Positions 46,380 through 55,432 of a DNA stretch of 64,000 nucleotides are shown piece after piece. The position numbers were made by a program, and so were the translations under genes. The DNA comes from Aliivibrio sp. S3MY1 (GTDB lineage Bacteria > Pseudomonadota > Gammaproteobacteria > Enterobacterales > Vibrionaceae), in assembly GCF_028765575.1 (NCBI RefSeq), contig NZ_JARACO010000004.1, positions 124,001 through 188,000 on the forward strand. The letters are read 5' to 3'. The notes below the pieces were generated by a model. It was not told the origin of the DNA. It did not search any database and saw nothing but the letters and a program-made list of their open reading frames with translations. Positions within the stretch are counted from its first letter, which is position 1; each line of letters starts with the position of its first letter.

Positions 46380-47548
46380 ACATGAGTCCAACTAGGAATA
46401 ACACGACCATCATTACCAAATTGATAAACCCCTTTATGCCAACCTAACCCAAACAAGGTTAATACGCTGTTATAGTAACGATCTTTCTCAATAGTTGATA
46501 ATGATGCCTCAATGCCTTGAGCATACTCATCTGCGAGAGATGTTAAATCAACGGCATCTAACAGCGGAAGTGCTGAGGCATTAATACCAACCCCACCTAT
46601 ATTTTTTGTTTTTCCCGTTCGAGTATTAAATATCTCAGGCATTCCTTTACCTTTTTTTAACTCAAGCACAACTGGATGCATTCTATTTAAAATAGCCGCT
46701 TTGTTCTTATCACTGTTAGGTAGCATTCCTGCCCATAAGTAAGTACGAATTGCGTTATAACTTCCAACGGATTTGGTTTTTTTGTCGTTTTGAAATTGAC
46801 CCTTTTTCCACTCAACCCAATCAGGGCTAGACCCTTTAGGCATGGTATCTTTAATCAATCGCGCGCTTGATTGATATAACTCTGCCCATTGATAATTTGG
46901 AAACAACGTATCCATGCGAGTAAGTAATTGCAATGGTACATAACTAGGATTTAAACGAACATGGTTATCACCATAAATAAACCCTTGCTTGCCAGGCAAT
47001 AAGACCGTACCAAGACCTGATACCACCGCGGTTTCTTCTCGCAAAATACGGCTCGCAAGCAAATGACCTAAAGATTGATAATAGAAGTTATCCCATAAAC
47101 GACCCGCTTCCATTAGGCTATAAGCAATCCACAAATCCGAATCTGAAGCAGAGTTTGCATCTAGCACACCGGTACTACCATTTGGTCTTGTTCCCCACAA
47201 CCACGCGGGGAGTTGAGCCGTGAGATCGCCTCCTGCTAAGTTTTTTTCAGTCCAATTAAGTAACGAATTAAACATTGCTTGATCATTCGCGATTAGTGCA
47301 AAAAACAACCCATACGATTGCCCCTCTGACGTCGTAATTAAGCGAGGATCGCTAGTATCAATCACTCTTCCATTCTTAATGTAATTTTGCTTAAAGCTAT
47401 TCCAAAGTGCCCATTGGCATTGATTTTCTTTTGTCATTTCCACTTGCGATTTAACTCGAGGCGAAAGACCCATCTCTTGTGCTGTTATCATCGGCGTTGT
47501 TAGTAATGAACCAATAAAAACACTCAATAATGTCAGTCGTGTTTTCAT
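46370..47548 (-). CDS. bcsZ: Periplasmic endoglucanase BcsZ (GH8), with catalytic base changed
   Basis: This 392-residue glycoside hydrolase family 8 protein has a signal peptide (about 1-23). The catalytic acid Glu75 is in TTSEGQSYG, equivalent to E. coli Glu55. At the place of E. coli Asp243 (SSYDAIRVY) the sequence is GSYNAIRTY, that is Asn265, encoded AAC at 46754-46756. Loss of the general base predicts strongly reduced hydrolysis. Other active-site segments (LPAWLWG, SASDSDLW, GLGTVLLPG) are intact. BcsZ normally trims cellulose in the periplasm and is needed for full output. It overlaps bcsB by 4 bp. Confidence 0.94.
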   Translation of the reverse strand: MKTRLTLLSVFIGSLLTTPMITAQEMGLSPRVKSQVEMTKENQCQWALWNSFKQNYIKNGRVIDTSDPRLITTSEGQSYGLFFALIANDQAMFNSLLNWTEKNLAGGDLTAQLPAWLWGTRPNGSTGVLDANSASDSDLWIAYSLMEAGRLWDNFYYQSLGHLLASRILREETAVVSGLGTVLLPGKQGFIYGDNHVRLNPSYVPLQLLTRMDTLFPNYQWAELYQSSARLIKDTMPKGSSPDWVEWKKGQFQNDKKTKSVGSYNAIRTYLWAGMLPNSDKNKAAILNRMHPVVLELKKGKGMPEIFNTRTGKTKNIGGVGINASALPLLDAVDLTSLADEYAQGIEASLSTIEKDRYYNSVLTLFGLGWHKGVYQFGNDGRVIPSWTHVCQ

Positions 47549-49845
47549 AGTTCATCCTCTTCTGTACTTAAACGACGTTGTGCAATGTGACGAAGTACTC
47601 GATATAAAATGATGGTAACCATGACGACCAATAACGTCGCAAAGAAAGCGATCAATAATGGATATTTAGAAAAATGATACCAAATCAATTGTGATATAGG
47701 CAGTTCACCCACATAATAACGCTCACCCACATTAAAGCTGGCGACTTCATCATCACGCAAAGTAATGACTGAACCAAACATAGACGATATTTTTCCACTG
47801 TCGTTTAATGCTTGATTAATCAATGCAAATGACTCTGGTGTTTGTGCAAGTAAACTCACCATAGTGCGCTGCGCCGTATAAGGTGATTCAACACTGGTAA
47901 TTGCGGCAAAATTTCCCGTGGTATGAATACTAATAGAATCGGCAACTTGTTGATTATCACTTGCTGGATCTACCCAATTTTTTCCTCGTTGCGATTCATT
48001 TTTACTTGGTAAATTAAGTACGCGCTCAGAGGAGATTAATTGAATATGCTCTATGTCTTTTTTATCAACAGAGGCCAGTTCAGGCATGACTCCAATCGTT
48101 AGGATGTCTTTATTTTCTAATGTTTCTTTGTTCCAATTATCGGTAACCGTAACGTTTAAGACTGGGTACCCTGAGTTTGAACCAAATACGCCCATCATAT
48201 TCACAAACGTTTGAATTTCTTCATTTGATGCATGTTGAGGAATAACAACAACGGTATCCGATAAGTCTGCCATTCTTGTAAATGGATAGCCTGAATTAGC
48301 AAACGCACGCATATTTGGCATTTCGATATAATGTAAAAAACCTGAGAAATCAATGGTAGAGTCCTCACCAATCACCGCATAATTTTTACTTGGTTGCGTC
48401 GTTTGGCATTGTTCTTTCCCACCTACAGATGATGCAAAACCAAACTCAAACTTCACTTCATTCTTACTACCGACTTGAAAAGCAGGGATACGAACTACGT
48501 CACCTCCACCTAATAAATCATCATCTAGCAGAGGTAATCGTATACGCGTATTGTCAGTTGACTCACCAGATGTATTTAAGTTAAACGCTTTTACGAATTG
48601 GTTGTTCACACTTAAAGTCATGCGAGAACCAGAGTTATCCATCAATGGCGGGGTGTAGCGATAATTCAAATCAAATGGAATACCACGACTTTGCCAAGTA
48701 AATAAATCTGGCGGTAAACGGAAGTGTACTGAAATAGGAGGAGGAGTCTGCCCCTCTACCTGTAATAATGCACTTTCTGGCAGTAAATCAGAGAGTGCTA
48801 CCGCTCTATCTGTATCTATCCAGTTAGGAGCATCATAAGGTTTACGTGGTACCAGTTGTTCTGCCTTATTGATTTTTGCTGATGGCCCAGTAAATAAATT
48901 TTTTCCTAGGGCGAGACCTTTAGCTGCAGTCACTAAATCTTTCGTATCACGACCAATAACAAGCAATAATTTGACATAAGGATCTGTGGGATGAGAAATC
49001 ATTTGAATTCTAGGCCCATCAACATCCGGAAAGTTCCTTAAAAAATCAGGCTTACTGTCATTCGTAATAAAAACAATTGCATTACGAGTGGGTAGTGCAT
49101 TATCAATCATTGGAAAATCTGAACCGCGCCATTCAGATAATGAACCAAAGTATGATGATGCTATGCCTGCAGCTTTGATTTCATTGATATCAAGTTTGTC
49201 ACTAAACACCATCGGTAACGTCAAGTCTCCCATATCTCTTGAATCAAAAAATGGCGCGGGTAATAAACTTAAGTCGTTATTTATCTTTGTTTTTTGAGTT
49301 AATAAAGTGATAGTACTCTTTGAACTAATTTCTGCCCAAATACTGCTGGCATTTGGATTACTGCATGACATTGAAACATTTCCGACTAACTCAAATTTAA
49401 GTTGGTTATAATCGGTAAATAAACGAGGGTCTAAATTCAACTCTACAGAAGAAGACTTACCTTGCATCCCATCATCAATAGTAACAACACCCACAAGTTC
49501 GTTATTGAAATACACTTTAATATGGGAGACCAAAGAGAGTAATGCTGGCGATGGGATTAGATCAAAACGCAGTGATGCTTGTGAAACCACTTCATCTAAA
49601 CGAGAACCAAAGCCAACATAAGCCGTACTTTCACTGCCCTGTAATTGAATCGAATGGCCATAACCAAGGTCACTAAAACTGAATGTATTTTTAGTGACAA
49701 TAGGGGATACATGCGAAGTGACCATTTCTCCACTGGTCACTTGTGTTGAGTTATTACTTTTATTAGCCATAAGCGGCGTTACCGCACTCGCCGTAAAACT
49801 GATCAAGCCTATCGCCATCGCTATGGCATTTATTTTAGTTTTCAT
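47545..49845 (-). CDS. bcsB: Cellulose synthase periplasmic subunit BcsB
   Basis: This 766-residue protein has a signal peptide, two repeats of carbohydrate-binding jelly-roll plus flavodoxin-like domains through the periplasmic part, and one C-terminal membrane helix (about 728-752) that docks on BcsA. Hallmark segments include NFPDVDGPRIQMISHPTDPYVKLLLVIG (partly GRDTKDL) and PPDLFTWQSRGIPFDLNYRY. It receives the glucan from BcsA. The start at 49845 (MKTK) has GAAG eight bases upstream and overlaps the bcsA stop; an ATG two codons earlier is possible. Confidence 0.94.
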   Translation of the reverse strand: MKTKINAIAMAIGLISFTASAVTPLMANKSNNSTQVTSGEMVTSHVSPIVTKNTFSFSDLGYGHSIQLQGSESTAYVGFGSRLDEVVSQASLRFDLIPSPALLSLVSHIKVYFNNELVGVVTIDDGMQGKSSSVELNLDPRLFTDYNQLKFELVGNVSMSCSNPNASSIWAEISSKSTITLLTQKTKINNDLSLLPAPFFDSRDMGDLTLPMVFSDKLDINEIKAAGIASSYFGSLSEWRGSDFPMIDNALPTRNAIVFITNDSKPDFLRNFPDVDGPRIQMISHPTDPYVKLLLVIGRDTKDLVTAAKGLALGKNLFTGPSAKINKAEQLVPRKPYDAPNWIDTDRAVALSDLLPESALLQVEGQTPPPISVHFRLPPDLFTWQSRGIPFDLNYRYTPPLMDNSGSRMTLSVNNQFVKAFNLNTSGESTDNTRIRLPLLDDDLLGGGDVVRIPAFQVGSKNEVKFEFGFASSVGGKEQCQTTQPSKNYAVIGEDSTIDFSGFLHYIEMPNMRAFANSGYPFTRMADLSDTVVVIPQHASNEEIQTFVNMMGVFGSNSGYPVLNVTVTDNWNKETLENKDILTIGVMPELASVDKKDIEHIQLISSERVLNLPSKNESQRGKNWVDPASDNQQVADSISIHTTGNFAAITSVESPYTAQRTMVSLLAQTPESFALINQALNDSGKISSMFGSVITLRDDEVASFNVGERYYVGELPISQLIWYHFSKYPLLIAFFATLLVVMVTIILYRVLRHIAQRRLSTEEDEL

Positions 49846-52463
49846 CCACATAACTTCGCACTCTGAAGGTTAACTTTTATAGGTTTAAACGTGAGCACAA
49901 ACTCACTTATTATTGTTATTAATTGCGCAATCATTTTGACCCATTTCGGGCTATAAGCGATTGTGTTTCTGTAGCCTCTTGCACCTATTTTAAATACGCT
50001 AAGCATACTCATTAAAGGCTTGTCACTCTGATAACTGTTTTGCCATTTTGTCCATACATCAGCACGCGCAAACGTACATTGTACGTAATCAATATTTTGT
50101 TGTTTCGTCAGTGGCTCAAGCTGTAAACCTAACGCTTTTCCTCGGCTATAAGTCACTTTTGCAGGGAAGACAAAGTGATGCTCACCGCGCTGCAAAATAA
50201 TGTCTAAAGAGTGTCCATAAAACAGCTCAACCGACGTGGGCAGTTCGACTCTCAACCCACCCAATGAAAAATCTTTAATATCGCATCGTATTTTGTGGCC
50301 AGATGGCAAATGAATCGACATTGGAATATTAACGACTACTCGGTGATCTTTTCGCACTTGCTTTGATTCTTCGGCAACAGCAACCGCACCACCAAGAATA
50401 AGAAGGTTATAAAAAACCCAAAGTAAATTAACAACCACACTTCCAAGTTCGTCATCTGGGCCCCAACCTAAGCGATATAGACCAAAACCAATACCAAAAA
50501 CATTTAAGATCACCAATAACCAATAGGGTTTAGAGATCGTCCAATCGTAATGCTTATCTTCAATCAATCCACCTTTTGCTGTGACATTAAACGTTCCTTT
50601 ATGAGGTGCAAATAAAGCAACAGTTGTTGGCCTTGCAATATACCAAGACAACACCGTTTCATACACTTCCCCCCAAAATGAATAACGATATTCTCCCTGC
50701 ATTCGAGAGTTAGTGATGCTGGCATGTACCATATGCGGTAATACATATAAAATAATCGCCGCGACAGGAGCATAAATAATATATGTATGCATAAGTAAGA
50801 AAACTAATGGTGCCAGCAAAAAGATAATACGTGGAATACCCGATAAAAAGTGCAACATGGCATTGGCATAACACAAGCGTTGTTGCCACTTAAGCCCTTT
50901 ACCTAATAACGGATTATCAACACGAAATATTTGAGCCATGCCTCTTGCCCAACGAATACGTTGACCAATATGAGCAGACAATGTCTCTGTAGCCAAACCT
51001 GCAGACAATGGCTTTCTTAAATACGCAGAGCGATAACCCAAACGATGCATTCGTAATGAGGTATGTGCGTCTTCTGTTACTGTCTCAACGGCTATTCCAC
51101 CCACTTCTTCTAATGGTTCACGACGTAAAACAGCACACGAACCACAGAAGAAAGAGGCATCCCACAAGTCATTACCATCTTGAATTAAGCCATAAAACAA
51201 GCTGCCTTCATTCGGAACATCCCCAAAATTAGATAAGTTTCTTTCAAATGGGTCAGGTGAGAAAAAATGGTGTGGGGTTTGAATTAATCCCAACTTTTCA
51301 TCACTTAAAAACCACCCCATTGTCATTTGGAAAAAAGCACGGATCGGAATATGGTCGCAATCAAAAATGGCAACATATTCACTGGACGTCTGCTTTAAAG
51401 CGTAATTAATATTACCGGCTTTTGCATGTTCATTGGTTGGACGACGGATATACCCCACGCCAATCTCTTCTGCAAACTCTTTAAATGAATCTCTTTTACC
51501 ATCATCTAAGATATAAATATTCAGCTTTTCTTTTGGCCAATCAATGCCTAACGCAGAATAAACCGTCGCTCTTACAACATCTAAATCTTCATTATAGGTA
51601 GGGATCATCATATCAATCGTAGGCCACGTTGATTGATCATCAGGTAAAGAAACGGGTTTTCTATTTAACGGCCAAATATTTTGAAAATACCCTAGTATAA
51701 GTACGATCCACGCATACGTTTCTGCCATTAATAAAACACAGCCAAGAAACAGAGCAAGAGGATCATCCCAATTTAAAGAAGAGGTATAGCGCCACCAAAT
51801 ATAACGACAAGACACCGTTACAGATAAAGTGACAAGTAAAATGGTCGGGAAGCGTCCAGGCATACGTCTGAACATCATGCCCAGTGACCATAATGCCACA
51901 ATAAAGAACGCTTGAGCTGTCAAACTAAATGGAATGGTAAAACATAGTACCGCGAGAACAACAACAACAGTACCGATAGCGATATTGAGAAAGTGACTCG
52001 ATAATGAAGATGCTTTCTTTTTCTTTTGTTTCGAATCAATTGCGTAATGACTTGAATACCCTTCTAACCATACAACAATTGAAGTTAATCCTTTTAATGG
52101 TAAATAAAATAAGCGACTAATTTGCTTCCACACCATGGTGATAATTTGGCGAAGAGAAACCCTCTCAGTGAGCCTTCTTGGTTGCACAATAAAAAGGATC
52201 CATAATGTTTGGATCAACATTCTAAAAGGGTCAAAAAACTTAAAGCGCGAGAAATCAATTTGTGGATACCAATAATAAGGTAACTTCCAACTCTCAATCC
52301 CTGCTATCTTTGATTTGAAAAAACAAAAACAGACTACAAACCACACAGAAAGAATTAACTGACTGATATAAGAAGGTGATTTATCTTGCGTATAAAAATG
52401 CAATTGCTTACGAAATTCAACCATAAGCCTAGGTTGAAAAAATAACGATAACCAACCAAACAT
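49842..52463 (-). CDS. bcsA: Cellulose synthase catalytic subunit BcsA with PilZ domain
   Basis: This 873-residue inner-membrane GT2 synthase polymerises UDP-glucose. The catalytic set is complete: ILDDGKRDSF, the DxD in IFDCDHIP, TEDAHTSLRMH and QRIRW. Membrane helices flank the GT domain. The C-terminal PilZ domain (about 700-800) has the c-di-GMP motif RKDHR (RxxxR) and DFSLGGLRV. Allosteric activation by c-di-GMP is therefore expected. It starts 4 bp after bcsQ. Confidence 0.97.
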   Translation of the reverse strand: MFGWLSLFFQPRLMVEFRKQLHFYTQDKSPSYISQLILSVWFVVCFCFFKSKIAGIESWKLPYYWYPQIDFSRFKFFDPFRMLIQTLWILFIVQPRRLTERVSLRQIITMVWKQISRLFYLPLKGLTSIVVWLEGYSSHYAIDSKQKKKKASSLSSHFLNIAIGTVVVVLAVLCFTIPFSLTAQAFFIVALWSLGMMFRRMPGRFPTILLVTLSVTVSCRYIWWRYTSSLNWDDPLALFLGCVLLMAETYAWIVLILGYFQNIWPLNRKPVSLPDDQSTWPTIDMMIPTYNEDLDVVRATVYSALGIDWPKEKLNIYILDDGKRDSFKEFAEEIGVGYIRRPTNEHAKAGNINYALKQTSSEYVAIFDCDHIPIRAFFQMTMGWFLSDEKLGLIQTPHHFFSPDPFERNLSNFGDVPNEGSLFYGLIQDGNDLWDASFFCGSCAVLRREPLEEVGGIAVETVTEDAHTSLRMHRLGYRSAYLRKPLSAGLATETLSAHIGQRIRWARGMAQIFRVDNPLLGKGLKWQQRLCYANAMLHFLSGIPRIIFLLAPLVFLLMHTYIIYAPVAAIILYVLPHMVHASITNSRMQGEYRYSFWGEVYETVLSWYIARPTTVALFAPHKGTFNVTAKGGLIEDKHYDWTISKPYWLLVILNVFGIGFGLYRLGWGPDDELGSVVVNLLWVFYNLLILGGAVAVAEESKQVRKDHRVVVNIPMSIHLPSGHKIRCDIKDFSLGGLRVELPTSVELFYGHSLDIILQRGEHHFVFPAKVTYSRGKALGLQLEPLTKQQNIDYVQCTFARADVWTKWQNSYQSDKPLMSMLSVFKIGARGYRNTIAYSPKWVKMIAQLITIISEFVLTFKPIKVNLQSAKLCG

Positions 52464-52467
52464 AGTG

Positions 52468-53241
52468 CTATATGCCTTCCATCGTTTTCGCCGAAAAGTG
52501 TGCTAAAAGCCAAAATGCAAGTTCATTCAGTCCTTTAGAAAACTGACTGTGTGGTGCATATTTAAGGACGTTACTTAATTGCGAGCAAGCATCTGGCACT
52601 GAGGTATCATGGTGTAATAGCATAGGTAAGCATTGCTCTGCTAACTCTTGTTTAAATACCAACGAAAGATCTACACTATTTTCACTAAGAGGTTGGTACC
52701 GATTAATGAGAAAATAAGGATGATGGCGTTGATTAAAGCAATGAAAAGAAGCATCCTGTTGAAAATAAGTATAATTTTGAATATCTGCATTAATCACACA
52801 CAAAACCATATCTGCGTTATCAAGCAATGCTGTATGAGTATTATCAAGTTCATGAATACTCGGCAATAGCATCAATTGCCATTCATTCTCTATCTCTGGC
52901 TGATTTAGAAATATATTCAATAAACCATGAGGTAAAGAAGCCACCTCTTGTTTAATCGTTTTAAGCTCATCTATCGTTAATAGTCCATAAGGCACAAAAG
53001 ATAAATTACTGTTACTTACATAAGCGGCTTTTTTCCATGACTCTCCAGATAGCACGCGTTTAGACCAACCATCTTTAACTGAAAAATCTAATGCAAAATG
53101 CAAACTCATAAGATTTTCAGAGCGAACATCAATAACATGAACACTTTCTTCAAGTTGCACTAATGCCTGAATTAAATTTGCAGCGATAGTTGTTGATCCA
53201 ACACCACCACGTAACCCCGTTATAATTATTCTTTTCATCAT
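52468..53241 (-). CDS. bcsQ: MinD-like cellulose-locus ATPase BcsQ
   Basis: This 257-residue MinD/ParA-type protein has the deviant P-loop GLRGGVGSTTIAANL, in which the lysine is replaced, as in other proteobacterial BcsQ. BcsQ localises the synthase at the pole and is essential for cellulose output in E. coli. Its start overlaps the bcsR stop (ATGATG over TGA). Confidence 0.9.
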   Translation of the reverse strand: MMKRIIITGLRGGVGSTTIAANLIQALVQLEESVHVIDVRSENLMSLHFALDFSVKDGWSKRVLSGESWKKAAYVSNSNLSFVPYGLLTIDELKTIKQEVASLPHGLLNIFLNQPEIENEWQLMLLPSIHELDNTHTALLDNADMVLCVINADIQNYTYFQQDASFHCFNQRHHPYFLINRYQPLSENSVDLSLVFKQELAEQCLPMLLHHDTSVPDACSQLSNVLKYAPHSQFSKGLNELAFWLLAHFSAKTMEGI

Positions 53242-53450
53242 TCAGGTTCTTTTTTATTAATAAAATGCTCACAATGCAGATCTGGCGCATTATTTTCACT
53301 TTCTTTACTTTTAGATAACAGGTCTAATGCATTCCATGATTTCTTAACTTTATTATAACGTTCAACTTCACATAACTCATTATATGAACGTTCTTTTATA
53401 TCAAAAGCAGAAAATAAAACCGTTATATCTTGACTAACTTCTCTAGCCAT
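53238..53450 (-). CDS. bcsR: Cellulose biosynthesis regulator BcsR
   Basis: This 70-residue protein begins the operon and overlaps bcsQ by 4 bp. Residues 7-45 (DITVLFSAFDI, later YNKVKKSWNALDLL) follow the pattern of E. coli BcsR (D-I-x-x-L-x-x-A-F then K-x-W-x-x-L), though identity is low. BcsR binds BcsQ in E. coli. Identification rests on position and this weak pattern. Confidence 0.7.
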   Translation of the reverse strand: MAREVSQDITVLFSAFDIKERSYNELCEVERYNKVKKSWNALDLLSKSKESENNAPDLHCEHFINKKEPE

Positions 53451-53703
53451 AAAGCAGTGACCTTAATGAGTAATGTAATAGATTTAATGTAAGGGAGATT
53501 CTATTACAAATTAGTACTAATGTAACACTTAATAAGTGTATCATAAGTGAGACTATGGTTAATGTACACATATGATAATTTATATATCAGATGCACATTT
53601 AGAAAAAACATATAAACTAGCTTAAAAAGCTAGAAAATGAACTCAGTAAGATAACAAGCAACGTAAATACATCTAAAATAATTAATGTAGCAGAGTGATA
53701 CAC
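53451..53703. promoter_or_regulatory. Divergent bcsR/bcsE regulatory region
   Basis: This 250-bp, very AT-rich region between the two bcs operons has three clean inverted repeats: TGTAATAGA/TCTATTACA (53474-53482, 53500-53508), ACACTTA-A-TAAGTGT (53525-53539) and CTAGCTT-AAA-AAGCTAG (53617-53633). Any of these could be an operator. No specific regulator is named. Confidence 0.6.
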
Positions 53704-55251
53704 ATGCTGAAAAATTCACATACGTTTGAAAATAAAAGTAAAAAATTAAAATCGAGTGTTTATATAACGACGTTCAGCACTAAAACACCGATCGTAAATC
53801 ACGTATCTAAATTAGTAAAAAGTGAGACTATAAATACATTTATATGCTCAACAACACTAAATTCATTCACAAAATCATTGAGTGACTCAAATACATTCGC
53901 ATTAAAACAGAGTTTAAATTCATATTGTCCAAACATATATTTTAATAACAATGATGCATGTAATTCACTTAAACATTTGTATAACGATATAAATAAAACT
54001 CAGATAAAAAATAATTCATCCATTATTATCGTTATTCCAGACAATATATTCACCTCAAAAACAGTTAAACGTGAAATAGCATTCTTTGAAAAACTTCAAG
54101 CTCTAGCTATTGACAAATTACTTACTATAAATGTATTAATCTATGGCAGAGATATACATTTAATAAAAAAAATGCTCAGCCAACATCCTAACTTATGCGT
54201 TGGTTACTCAAGCCTACAAAGTATAGATAAAAAAACCTTTTTATATCATGTTTATTATTGGGGATTGAATACTGGCATGCGAGGTGAAAGTGAAACCTAT
54301 CTTACTCTTAATGAGGATCATTCACTGACACCACAATCAAAAATAGGCAATGATCAGACCGCTTCTCCTCTGAATATCGACGATGAAAGTGCAATCTATA
54401 TTTCAGATACTGCGATTGAAAAAAATCAAAAAACTTCAGATGCCATGATTTGTTCAGCGAATAATGAAAGCTTAGAAAAAAGCCTAACAATATTATCCCG
54501 AGCAACAATAGTATTAAGCTGTTCAACGCAAAATGAAGTGCGACTATTAGGGGTCAGTATCTACAGGCTACGTAAAAGTTTTGGACAAAATATTAAGATT
54601 ATCGTTAGAGAAATGCAGCCCTGTTTACGCTATTCCGATGAAATGTACTTACTACAATCGGGCATCAATTTGATCATTCATTTCGGGACTCGATTCTCAA
54701 GCATGCTTAGTTCAATTGAAATTTTACGTGGTCAAATACTCACCCGCCCACTCCCTAGTTCCACTGAAGAATTACTTAATTTTTACTCACAGAGCGTGAA
54801 AATAAAAGGTTATACCACCAATGAACGCTTTGTTCATTACACCAGTGAATCCTTACTACATCTAGATATATCCCAAACCGAATTTGCCCTAATAAAATTA
54901 GAACTTCTCCCTAACATTAGGCCTGAAGCTTATTTTGATATGTGCAATATCCAAAGAGAGGGCGATGTTATGACTGTGTGTACAAGTACTATTTATCTAT
55001 TCTTACAAGGTGTTCGTATGACCGATCTTCCTGTGGCATTGCACAATATTTTTACGCTACCAATTAGGGATATATTTGCTAGTCAAACAAACTTTACAAC
55101 ATTAGGAAATGTAGAACGAGAACTGCCAAATATAACACAGCATGCTGTCATTATTGAGAATAACTCAGCTCAAGAAGAGGGCCGCACTCACTCTGCTTAC
55201 GATTCTTCTGCTCCTGTTATTCTCGCAAAACATAAACCATTGGATTTTTAG
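53704..55251 (+). CDS. bcsE: c-di-GMP-binding cellulose regulator BcsE
   Basis: This 515-residue protein heads the divergent bcsEFG operon. The GIL-type segment IVREMQPCLRYSDEMYLLQSG (about 300-320) contains the R-x-x-D c-di-GMP motif RYSD (about 309-312) and parallels the E. coli BcsE REMNKSLRYTDE pattern. The N-terminal half is an atypical, Asn/Ser/Thr/Lys-rich domain. BcsE binds c-di-GMP and BcsF to boost cellulose synthesis. The ATG at 53704 is preferred over a GTG at 53695. Confidence 0.85.
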   Translation: MLKNSHTFENKSKKLKSSVYITTFSTKTPIVNHVSKLVKSETINTFICSTTLNSFTKSLSDSNTFALKQSLNSYCPNIYFNNNDACNSLKHLYNDINKTQIKNNSSIIIVIPDNIFTSKTVKREIAFFEKLQALAIDKLLTINVLIYGRDIHLIKKMLSQHPNLCVGYSSLQSIDKKTFLYHVYYWGLNTGMRGESETYLTLNEDHSLTPQSKIGNDQTASPLNIDDESAIYISDTAIEKNQKTSDAMICSANNESLEKSLTILSRATIVLSCSTQNEVRLLGVSIYRLRKSFGQNIKIIVREMQPCLRYSDEMYLLQSGINLIIHFGTRFSSMLSSIEILRGQILTRPLPSSTEELLNFYSQSVKIKGYTTNERFVHYTSESLLHLDISQTEFALIKLELLPNIRPEAYFDMCNIQREGDVMTVCTSTIYLFLQGVRMTDLPVALHNIFTLPIRDIFASQTNFTTLGNVERELPNITQHAVIIENNSAQEEGRTHSAYDSSAPVILAKHKPLDF

Positions 55252-55255
55252 CATT

Positions 55256-55432
55256 ATGAATATTGAAGATTTTATACTTACCGTCTTATTCAGTGGGTTT
55301 TCAGGAATAATTATTGGTTACTTTTTACGAGATATTTCCATCGTGATACTGCGCCTTTATAATTCCTATATCCGTAAACCAAAATACTTAGCTAAATACC
55401 GTTTTGAAGATAATGGAAATGTAGATAAATGA
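55256..55432 (+). CDS. bcsF: Small membrane protein BcsF
   Basis: This 58-residue protein has one hydrophobic helix (about 5-32) and a basic tail (YIRKPKYLAKYR) that parallels the E. coli BcsF FAKPRYVKP tail. BcsF recruits BcsE to the membrane. It begins 4 bp after bcsE and its stop overlaps the bcsG ATG by 4 bp. The longer frame starting at 55142 overlaps bcsE and is not supported. Confidence 0.85.
   Translation: MNIEDFILTVLFSGFSGIIIGYFLRDISIVILRLYNSYIRKPKYLAKYRFEDNGNVDK

Noticed and set aside
55142-55255. Longer BcsF frame starting inside bcsE
   Set aside because: The extension is out of frame with bcsE and unlike BcsF; the ATG at 55256 gives the expected small protein.
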